DNA from: Streptomyces luteogriseus
GTDB lineage: Bacteria; Actinomycetota; Actinomycetes; Streptomycetales; Streptomycetaceae
Length of the DNA stretch: 64,000 nt
Assembly: GCF_014205055.1 (NCBI RefSeq)
Contig: NZ_JACHMS010000001.1
Coordinates: 1,550,001 to 1,614,000 of the forward strand
Reading direction: 5' to 3'
The translations under genes were made by a program, and so were the position numbers. Under the pieces are notes generated by a model. The model did not search any database. It was not told where the DNA came from and saw nothing but the letters and a program-made list of their open reading frames with translations. Of the stretch, positions 49,901-57,453 are shown in pieces. Numbering within the stretch: position 1 is the first letter of the stretch; each line of letters begins with the position of its first letter.

Positions 49901-52900
49901 TCAGCCGGGCAACGGCGCGAGGAGTTCCGCGCACCAGGTGAAGCGCGCCGTCCCCGCTTCGTGCGCGACGACGAATCCCGTGGCGCAGGCGGCGATCGAG
50001 GAGACGGCGGCGGGGAGGTGAAAGGGGCCGGCGAGCTCCTGCCGGGTCACGAGGTCCCAGATCACGACCCGCCGGTCCTCGCCGCCGCCCACGGCGAGGA
50101 CCCGGCCGCCCGGCAGCCGGGCCGTGGCCAGTGCGGTCACCCGGCGCCGCAGACCGGTAAGAGGTTCGGCGGCCTCGGGACGGTCGAGGTCCCACACACG
50201 GACCTCTCCCCCGTCCCCACCGGACAGGGCCACCGCCCGTTCCCCGGGCAGCACCGCGGTGGCCACCGACTCGATCCGTCCGCCGCGGCGGGCCGGTGCC
50301 GCCATCTCACGCCCCGTCGACACGTCCCACACCAGCAGGTTGCCCCGGCGGTCGCCGCTGATCGCGACACCGGGGGCAGGACCGCCGTCGGTCAGGGCCA
50401 CCGCCAGCACCCAGCCGCGGTGCCCGGTGAAGGTCCGCAGCCGTGCCCCCGTCGCCAGGTCCCACACCGTCACGACGGCCATGTCCCCACCGGCGAGCAG
50501 GACTTGGCGGCCGTCCGCGGCGCGGCCCACCGCCACCGTCCTGACGCGCCCCGTGCAGTGGGGGAACCCGCGGACCAGGCCGCCGCGGGTCAGTTCCCAC
50601 ATCCGCAGTGAGCCGTCCCGGCCGCCCGCCACGACGACCGGGCCCACGTCCGGCAGTTCGGCCGTCGCCAGCGCCCGCACCAGCAACCGTCGCCCCGAGT
50701 CCTCCAGCACGTGCCGTTGGTCGCCCGTCGCCAGGTCCCGCACCTCCGCGCCCCGCTCGCCGCCTCCGGCGACGCACAGCGCCCGCCCCTCCCCCGGCAC
50801 GGCGACGGCCACCGCCTCCATGACCTCCTCGCGGCCGGTCTCCGGGGCGTCCGGACGGGCGTCCGTGACGTCCCAGACCACGGCGTGCCCGTCGGCGCCG
50901 CCGCTCACCGCCACGAGACGGTCGTCGATCGGCGCGACGTCGACGCTGTGCACGCCACCGGGGTGCGCGGCGAAGACATGGGTGGGCCGGCCGGTGCCGA
51001 GCTCCCACACGGCGACGCGTCCGTCGGCGCAGCCCGTGACGATTCGCCCGCGCTCGCCGTCCCCGCCCAGCGCGAGGCAGGTGATCACCCCGTGGCCCGC
51101 GGAGACCAGCTCGTGCAGCCGTCGGCCCTCGGCCAGGTCCCACACCAGGACGCGCCCCGCGCGGTCGCCGCTCACGGCGACGCGCCGGTCTCCGGCCGTC
51201 CCCGCGGCCACCCGGGTCACCCGGTCCTCGTGCCCCGTCAGCGAGTGCAGCCTGCGCCCGTCGGCCGCGTTCCACACCTGCACCCGGCCGTCGTAGCAGC
51301 CGGTGACCGCCACGACGGTGCCGTCGCCCAGCGTCGCCGTGGCCACCGCCCGGACGAAGTCGACGTGCGGGCCGAGGGTGCGGAGCAACTGTCCCGTCCG
51401 CACGTCCCAGACGCGGGCGTCCCGGTCCTCCCCCACGGCGACGGCGACCGGGGTGCCGTCCGGCAGGAGTGCGGCGGCCAGCCCGGAGAGCAGCACCATC
51501 GAGCTGGCCAGCCGCGTCGGCGTGCCGCCGTCGGGGTTCCACAGGACCGCCCGGTGGCCTTGCCCGGCGGCCACCGCCCGGGTGCCCCCCTCGGGGAGGG
51601 AGACCGTGACGAGCATCCGGACCGGCCCGACACCGGCCGCCTGCCGGCGGACCAGGTCGCCGGTGCGCGGGTCGTGGACGTACAGCCGGCCGTCCTCACC
51701 TCCGGAGAGGAGAACGCGGCGGCCGTCGGCGAGCCGGGCCGGCGCGACCGTCCGGGCCGGGCCCGACAGGCCGCCGAGGGTGCGCAGGACCGTACCGCCG
51801 AGCGGGTCCGACAGCCGTGTGCGGTGGGTGTCCCCGGTGCTGAGGACCACCCGCTCCCCGTGGCTTCGCGTCCCTTCCGCTCCGTCGTCGCCCGGCGTCC
51901 GGGCGAAGAGCACCTCGAAGACCGGTCCGGCGTGCGGGCCGAGGGTCTGCAGCCGTGCCGTGGTGGCGGTCCGGCTCACGGCCCAGACCGGCCGGGTGGA
52001 CACCGGGGGCGGGCCCGGCCCGGAGGCCAGCGCTTCGGACAGGGCGGTGTCCCGCCACACGGCCGCGTCGAGGCTGAGCAGGTCCCGTCGTACGGCCGTG
52101 ATGTGCCGCAGCGGATGGTGGGCCGTGCTCTGCCGGTAGACGTCGGCGTGCGTCCGGGCCCGGCGGCCGCGGGCCCGGTGCAGGTGCCGTACGAGCCGCT
52201 CGGGGTCCGCGTGCAGCAGGTACGACACGTCCTCGAGCAGCGCGTCCAGCCGGTCCGGGCCGACGTCGGCCGCGTGGTCGGCGGCGTGCCTGCGCAGATA
52301 GCGGTCCGCCCGGGACCAGTCACGGACCCCGCGCTCGGCCGGCACGGCCGACAGCAGGGCGTCCAGCACGGCGCGGCTGTCCGTGCGCCCGGCCAGGTGC
52401 TCGGCGGGCGCCCGGTGGAAGAAGCTGTAGAGCTTGCCGTCGTCCACGGCCGGGTCGGCACCGGGATCGTGGGTGGTACGGAGATAGAACCGGGCCCCGG
52501 TGAGGACCTCCACGGTGTCCCGCGGCCGTGGCGGCAGCGCCCCGTCACGCACCTCGGGCCGCAGCGCGAGCGCCACCTCGTGCAGGAGGCCGGACGGCAT
52601 GCCCTGCCCGGCCGCCCGGGCGAGTACCGCCAGCACCGCGTCGGTCCAGGGCAGTTCGGCCGTGAGGGTGCGCAGGTCCAGGTCGAGCATGCCCGGCAGG
52701 TCGCACGGAAGTTCCCGGGCGATCTCGGCGCCGGTGAGGATCGTGCCCGCCCGGGCGAGTCTGCGCAGGTGCGCGCCGTACACCGCCGCGGTCAGGAACG
52801 CCCCGTGCTCGGCGGAGCCCGACAGGCGACAGGCGATCATCTCGGTCACGTCGGTGGAGTAGTCGGTGTCCAGCAGCCGGCCCAGATAGGTGCCGAGGTG

Positions 52901-54406
52901 CTCTGCCAGCGACGCGGGCTGCTCAGCGTCGAGGTCGAGGTGTCGTTCCGGGTGGCCGGCGAGGGCCGCGTGCAGGTCGGGCAGGCTGTCCGGCCACAGC
53001 CGGGTGCCGAGCAGAACCCGGCAGCCCGGCACCGGATCACCGCCCATGCCCGTCAGCGGCAGCAGCACCTGCCGCAGCAGCCCGTCGGGGTCGTCGGCCT
53101 CGTCGAGCGCGTCGAGGACGACGGTGACGTCGCCCACCGCGCCCAGCGCGGCGGCCAGTTCCCCGAAGGCCGCGTGCGGCGCCCCGGCTCGGGGCTGTGC
53201 GCGTCCGCTCTGCTGCCGGGGCAGGCGCAGTGCCTGTGCCTGCCGGTGCAGCGAGTCCACGACGTCCTGGGTGGACAGGTGGTGGGCGTGCACGGCCAGC
53301 AGCCGCGGGTCGGGCGGCGGCCGGAAGTCGCGCAGGCCGAGGCGGTCGCGCAGGGGTCGCAGCCGGGGATGGACGGTGCACACCGTCACCCCGAGGAGCG
53401 CCGACTTCCCCGCCCCGGGTCTGCCGGTGACGGCCAGCAGGCGCTGTCGCGGGGGCCGGGGGGCGCCGAGCCACTCCTCGATGCGTTCGAGCTGGCCGCG
53501 GCGCCCGCTGAAGAAGAACGCCTCCGCGTCCGGGGTGCCGGCCGCCCGGGCGGCGAAGTGGTGCAGGTCCAGCCGGGGATCCAGCCGCTCGGCGTACCGG
53601 CGCAGGGAGGCGACCGCTTCGGCCCGGAACTGCTCCTCGGCGTCACCGGAGTGGCGGGGGTTGCGCAGGAACGGCGCCGGAGGCAGGGCCGCCTCGTCGT
53701 GCCTGGTGCAGACCACGTCTTGTTTCGGCATGTCCGCGGCGGTGTCGACGCGTTGCAGTTCCTTGTCGATCTCCTCCGCCAGCAGGGCCACGGGTACGTG
53801 TTCCAGGTCCGGGGGGACGTCCAGGGTGCCGCGGGCGATGCGGTCGATCACCGTCGCGGCCGCCTTGCTGAAGCGCGCTCCGTAGGTGATCTCCCCGGCG
53901 CCGCAGGCCGCGATCACCCAGGCGTCGCGGCTCTTCACACCGAGCAGGCGCTGGGTGAGCTGGGCCGTGAGGGCCGTGCCGCCGCCGCACACGTCGAGCA
54001 GGAACAACACCGGCCCACCGTCCTCGTGTTCGACGTCCCGGAGCAGCTGGTCGGTGTCCACGCTGGTCCTGCGGATGCCGTTGGGGAGCGCGGTGGTGTT
54101 CCTCATCGCCAGGTAGAGCACGGGCCCGACAGTCTGCGCGTGGCCGCTGAAGTGGACCACGAGGGGGTCCTGGCCCGCCCGCTCCCGCGCTGTCTCCCAC
54201 GCGACGCGGAACTCGGCGGGCGTCGGGTCGAGCACGGGCTCGGTCACGTCGATCCCGGCCCGAAGGAGAGCGTGGGCGACGTCGCGCACGGCCCCGGCCA
54301 CGCTGGGCAGGGGTTCGAGCGGAAGCACCCCCGCGGCCTCTTCCTCCTCGGTCGGGACACGCGTGGGGAAGTCCCCCGCCCCCACCACGAGTGCGTGCAC
54401 CGTCAC
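49901..54406 (-). CDS. Caspase-like / P-loop NTPase / WD40 double-propeller protein
   Basis: A 1501-residue multidomain protein. Residues about 1-240 are a caspase-like (peptidase C14) domain with His89 in VVHFSGHA and Cys140 in LFLLDVCGGG, the expected dyad. Residues about 300-700 are a STAND/NACHT-like ATPase: LLAVTGRPGAGKSALLG (about 325-339) and DVTVVLDALDEADD (about 426-439). From about residue 880 there are some 14-15 WD repeats (for example GRVQVWNAADGRRLHSLTGH), enough for two seven-blade propellers. Such proteins sense a partner with the propeller, switch with the NTPase and cut with the caspase. GTG 54406 follows GGAGGGGAG. It is the last gene of a minus-strand operon with a hydrolase and an HExxH protein. 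Confidence 0.85.
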   Translation of the reverse strand: MTVHALVVGAGDFPTRVPTEEEEAAGVLPLEPLPSVAGAVRDVAHALLRAGIDVTEPVLDPTPAEFRVAWETARERAGQDPLVVHFSGHAQTVGPVLYLAMRNTTALPNGIRRTSVDTDQLLRDVEHEDGGPVLFLLDVCGGGTALTAQLTQRLLGVKSRDAWVIAACGAGEITYGARFSKAAATVIDRIARGTLDVPPDLEHVPVALLAEEIDKELQRVDTAADMPKQDVVCTRHDEAALPPAPFLRNPRHSGDAEEQFRAEAVASLRRYAERLDPRLDLHHFAARAAGTPDAEAFFFSGRRGQLERIEEWLGAPRPPRQRLLAVTGRPGAGKSALLGVTVCTVHPRLRPLRDRLGLRDFRPPPDPRLLAVHAHHLSTQDVVDSLHRQAQALRLPRQQSGRAQPRAGAPHAAFGELAAALGAVGDVTVVLDALDEADDPDGLLRQVLLPLTGMGGDPVPGCRVLLGTRLWPDSLPDLHAALAGHPERHLDLDAEQPASLAEHLGTYLGRLLDTDYSTDVTEMIACRLSGSAEHGAFLTAAVYGAHLRRLARAGTILTGAEIARELPCDLPGMLDLDLRTLTAELPWTDAVLAVLARAAGQGMPSGLLHEVALALRPEVRDGALPPRPRDTVEVLTGARFYLRTTHDPGADPAVDDGKLYSFFHRAPAEHLAGRTDSRAVLDALLSAVPAERGVRDWSRADRYLRRHAADHAADVGPDRLDALLEDVSYLLHADPERLVRHLHRARGRRARTHADVYRQSTAHHPLRHITAVRRDLLSLDAAVWRDTALSEALASGPGPPPVSTRPVWAVSRTATTARLQTLGPHAGPVFEVLFARTPGDDGAEGTRSHGERVVLSTGDTHRTRLSDPLGGTVLRTLGGLSGPARTVAPARLADGRRVLLSGGEDGRLYVHDPRTGDLVRRQAAGVGPVRMLVTVSLPEGGTRAVAAGQGHRAVLWNPDGGTPTRLASSMVLLSGLAAALLPDGTPVAVAVGEDRDARVWDVRTGQLLRTLGPHVDFVRAVATATLGDGTVVAVTGCYDGRVQVWNAADGRRLHSLTGHEDRVTRVAAGTAGDRRVAVSGDRAGRVLVWDLAEGRRLHELVSAGHGVITCLALGGDGERGRIVTGCADGRVAVWELGTGRPTHVFAAHPGGVHSVDVAPIDDRLVAVSGGADGHAVVWDVTDARPDAPETGREEVMEAVAVAVPGEGRALCVAGGGERGAEVRDLATGDQRHVLEDSGRRLLVRALATAELPDVGPVVVAGGRDGSLRMWELTRGGLVRGFPHCTGRVRTVAVGRAADGRQVLLAGGDMAVVTVWDLATGARLRTFTGHRGWVLAVALTDGGPAPGVAISGDRRGNLLVWDVSTGREMAAPARRGGRIESVATAVLPGERAVALSGGDGGEVRVWDLDRPEAAEPLTGLRRRVTALATARLPGGRVLAVGGGEDRRVVIWDLVTRQELAGPFHLPAAVSSIAACATGFVVAHEAGTARFTWCAELLAPLPG

Positions 54407-54462
54407 CGCCGTGCTCCCCTCCGTACGGCATGAGTTCTCGGGCGCGGGTCCGCTGTACGGGA

Positions 54463-55344
54463 TCAGTCCGCGCAGTGGGGTGCGAGCGCGGCCGCCGTCA
54501 GTCCGGCCGCGAGATAGCCGCCGAGGGTGTGGGGATCGAAGAGGCCGATGTCCGTGGTGGCGTGCACGTCGACCGGGAAGGCTCCGCCCAGTTCCCGCGG
54601 CACCGCCAGCAGGTCGCCCACGTCGGCGATGTTCACCCAGTGCCGCACGCCGGGGGGCCGCGCCCCGCGGCCGTCGACGGGTTCGGGCTCCAGCTTGCGC
54701 ATGATCGCCGGGAGGCCGAGCGGCGAGCCGAGGGTGAGCAACAGGTCGATGTCCACATCCGGATGGGCGTGCAGGGTCTCGTACGCGACCACACTGCCCA
54801 GGGAGTGGGCCACGACGACCCGTGCGCCGTGCTCGCGGACGGCTTGGGCCACCGTCGCCCGAACGGCCTCCCGCCGGGCGGGGCGTGAGGTGTAGGCGTC
54901 GGTGTCCTGGAGCGTGGCCACCACCAGGCGCGACAGCAGTTCCGCCAGCCGCTTCCGGGCGGCCGGCTGCGCGTCGCCGGCCCGCTGTTCCACGAGCCGG
55001 TCCACGGCCCACCGCAGCGGCGAGAGCATGCCTGCCTGGCCTTCCCGGGGCCGCGCGACTCCGGCCGTCTCCAGCCACTCCCACGCCTCGCCCTCCTGGG
55101 CGGACGTCAAATCCTCCAGGACGCCCCTGCCCGCGGACTGCCGCTCGGGACGGTAGTCGTCGGTGAGTTGGTGCGCGTAGTACGCCATGACCAGACCGGG
55201 CAACGGCACGTGGGAGAGTCCCGCCGCGCTCAGCCCCTTGCGCAGCCGGTCCGCCGCCGCGGCGGCCTTGAGTTCCGCGGCCTGCTCCGGGGACGCGCCC
55301 CGCACGAGGTTCCCGATGCCGTGCACGAGCACCACGGTTCCCAT
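54463..55344 (-). CDS. Alpha/beta hydrolase (lipase-like)
   Basis: A 293-residue hydrolase. TVVLVHGIGN near the N-terminus gives the oxyanion strand, VVVAHSLGSVVAYETL holds the nucleophilic Ser, and LLTLGSPLGLP and HWVNIADVGDLLAVPRELG supply later family motifs. No signal peptide: it acts in the cytoplasm. Relatives accompany NTPases and caspases in bacterial conflict and signalling modules, where they may attack lipids or esters. It lies 56 bases upstream of the caspase gene. ATG 55344 was chosen because it opens exactly at the family start and has a GGTGGGG site; ATG 55359 is an alternative. Confidence 0.75.
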   Translation of the reverse strand: MGTVVLVHGIGNLVRGASPEQAAELKAAAAADRLRKGLSAAGLSHVPLPGLVMAYYAHQLTDDYRPERQSAGRGVLEDLTSAQEGEAWEWLETAGVARPREGQAGMLSPLRWAVDRLVEQRAGDAQPAARKRLAELLSRLVVATLQDTDAYTSRPARREAVRATVAQAVREHGARVVVAHSLGSVVAYETLHAHPDVDIDLLLTLGSPLGLPAIMRKLEPEPVDGRGARPPGVRHWVNIADVGDLLAVPRELGGAFPVDVHATTDIGLFDPHTLGGYLAAGLTAAALAPHCAD

Positions 55345-55468
55345 CCCCACCACCCCCATGGCCCGGCCGACGACCTGATGCGCAGAGTCTTGTACCCCGC
55401 GCGCGGTCCCGCCCAACACCGGCCGGCCAGGGAGGAGACGGACCGCAACGCCGGTTGCCTTCGCGGCA

Positions 55469-56824
55469 CTAGTTCTCCGTGCGCCCGGCCCGGTTCCGCT
55501 CCGACCAGCGCGCGCGGTGGAGGTCCGCCTGCCGCCGTGCTTCCCGTACGGCGGACTCCGGCAGCGGTACGGTGCGCAGCTCCGCCAGGGCCTTGCCCAT
55601 GGTGGCGACGAACCGGCGGCCGGTACCGGTCAGTCCGCTCCGGTCGGCCAGCATCGCCTCCTTCGTCTCCGACGCCGCCTCACGCCACCGGGCACACCGC
55701 ACCTGCGCCCGGTGCCGCTCCGCCGGGTCGGACACGAAGGCAGCCTCCCGCGACCAGAAGCGGGCCACGGACAGAAAGGCGTACGTGCCGTGGAGCAGCC
55801 CGTACAGGGGCCTCGGGTCGTCCCGCCAGGGCGCGTAGTACCGCGCTCGCGGCTCCGCCGCACCCGGCTCGGCGAGCAGGTCGACGAGGTGCATCACGGC
55901 CGCCAGTTTGCTGTGCTGCATCTCGTGGACCAGCGTCTCGGCCAGATCGCGGGCGTGCAGGGGCCGGGACAGCGTCACTCCGCCGAACATCTCGGCCGTG
56001 CTCCCGCTGCGCCGCGCCGCCGAACCCTCGGCGAGGGGCAGCGGGGTCAGTGTGCGCAGGCCCGCGTCCAGTTCCGCGGCGTAGTCGGTGTGCCGGGCCC
56101 GCAGCAGCCTCATCGCGCCGGCGGCCGTGGACCGCCAGACGCGCAGTTCGTCCTCGGGCAGCCGGTACGGCCGCTCCGCGTCCGACACCACGACCTGGTC
56201 GACGTCGTCGACCAGGAACGACGCCTCCGGCCCCCACGTGGCGCCCCGCAGCGGCCACCAGCCGGTCCGCTCGGCACCCAGCGCCGAAGCCGGTGGCAGG
56301 TCCACCCGCAGGCCCGTCCCGGTTTCGAGGACACCGCCCGTGCGCCCGCCGCGCAGCAGCAGAGCGGCACCGGGGGCCGCTTCCGGGAGGCGGACCGCCC
56401 CCACCCCGGGCAGCACGACGCCCGGGGGGACGGCGGCCAGCCCGATGGAGACGTCCAGGCCGGTGGCGGTGGCGGCCGCGGCAGCCACCGAGGCCAGCGG
56501 CAGGGGGTCTACGGCGGCCGGCCCGCTCCCGTCCAGCGTCCGCCACGTCGTCACCAGCCGCGGCCCCACCGAAGGGTGGCCCAGGATGCGCCGGGTCACG
56601 TCCGGCGCCGTACGCCAGGCGTCGGTGAGCACGCCGAACAGCCGGTTCATGCCGCGCCAGGTGTCCCCGCCGTGCTCCCCGGCCCGGTCCAGCATGGCCC
56701 GGAGCAGCAGCAGCCGGCGGCTGTACTCGCTCTCCCGGAGCATCCGGACGGTTTCGGCGCCCCCGCCGCCCCGGGCGAGTGCGGCGAGCAGCCGGCCGTC
56801 CAGGCGGTAGGCGGACGGTGTCAC
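55469..56824 (-). CDS. HExxH peptide-modification protein (putative beta-hydroxylase)
   Basis: A 451-residue protein. Its C-terminal half matches the HEXXH-motif peptide-modification family (TIGR04267; more recently aKG-HExxH-type peptide beta-hydroxylase): AETLVHEMQHSKLAAVMHLV with H300, E301 and H304, then RYYAPWRDDPRPLYGLLHGTYAF, in which H345 may be the third metal ligand. Family members hydroxylate RiPP precursors, often fused to a radical SAM protein (FxsB). Here it is alone and begins with an N-terminal domain (HDxx-poor, helical) that I do not know. It is transcribed away from the FxsA-like peptide gene, sharing its promoter region. Confidence 0.8.
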   Translation of the reverse strand: MTPSAYRLDGRLLAALARGGGGAETVRMLRESEYSRRLLLLRAMLDRAGEHGGDTWRGMNRLFGVLTDAWRTAPDVTRRILGHPSVGPRLVTTWRTLDGSGPAAVDPLPLASVAAAAATATGLDVSIGLAAVPPGVVLPGVGAVRLPEAAPGAALLLRGGRTGGVLETGTGLRVDLPPASALGAERTGWWPLRGATWGPEASFLVDDVDQVVVSDAERPYRLPEDELRVWRSTAAGAMRLLRARHTDYAAELDAGLRTLTPLPLAEGSAARRSGSTAEMFGGVTLSRPLHARDLAETLVHEMQHSKLAAVMHLVDLLAEPGAAEPRARYYAPWRDDPRPLYGLLHGTYAFLSVARFWSREAAFVSDPAERHRAQVRCARWREAASETKEAMLADRSGLTGTGRRFVATMGKALAELRTVPLPESAVREARRQADLHRARWSERNRAGRTEN

Positions 56825-57178
56825 CGTCGCGTGTTCCGGACTCGGTTCCGCTCCCGGAGCCGCGCGAGGTCCATTGCAGGTCCGGGGGAAAGGGGCACGT
56901 CACCTTTCGCGGGAGCGTCGTGCGCCACTTCCGGCTCACCCGTTTCGGTACCCATGGAGCTCCCGTGTACGAACGAATTTGCGCTCCGGACCAGAAGTTT
57001 CCCGCGGCGTACGAGACGATCCGAGGACCGCCCGAAGCGCCGCACTTGTCGGTAGACTCATTTGAGTCTGACAGCAAGTCATCAGTTTGGCAGCCGAGTT
57101 GAGAGGCCAAACCACAACTGTCCGGCAGTCCTCCACTCGTGGCGGATTCTCGACTCAATCGGGACGGCGGGGCTCCGT
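56825..57178. promoter_or_regulatory. Divergent promoter region of the peptide system
   Basis: A 354-base gap, AT-richer than the genome, between the HExxH gene and the FxsA-like gene. It contains the palindrome GACTCATTTGAGTC (57055-57068; 6-2-6) and further TTGAGT or ACTCAA half sites at about 57102 and 57150. I cannot place the -10 and -35 boxes with confidence. Confidence 0.45.
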
Positions 57179-57385
57179 ATGGATGATCAGACCGAAACGC
57201 GGGAGGTGCTGGATTCTCCCCTGGTTGATCTTTCGAATTTACCCTTCGACGCAATCCGGTCACTGCCCGAATCCGTGATAGTGAGTGCCTTGCGGCGTGT
57301 GCGACGGGAAGCGTCACACCCCGAAGCCATGTTCACCACGAATCACGAGAAGGACCCCGGCGGCGGTGAAGCGCAGAAGGAGTGA
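57179..57385 (+). CDS. FxsA-like RiPP precursor peptide
   Basis: A 68-residue peptide. The leader part reads SPLVDLSNLPFDAIRSLPES and VIVSALRRVRREASHP, the pattern (L-x-D-L/V-S-x-L-P, then a helix ALRRV) of FxSxx-COOH precursor peptides. Instead of ending in FxSxx, it has F52-T-T-N-H56 and then twelve more residues (EKDPGGGEAQKE). The modified residues are unknown. It is upstream of an NTPase-TPR gene, as in fxs loci, and divergent from a HExxH hydroxylase. The Shine-Dalgarno is weak. The peptide is short, but its matches to the leader pattern and position make it real to my reading. Confidence 0.65.
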   Translation: MDDQTETREVLDSPLVDLSNLPFDAIRSLPESVIVSALRRVRREASHPEAMFTTNHEKDPGGGEAQKE

Positions 57386-57453
57386 CCGCCCGACCCCGCG
57401 CACCGCCCGTCCCCCGCGTCCGATCACCACCGACGAAGCGAAGCGGAGCCGAG

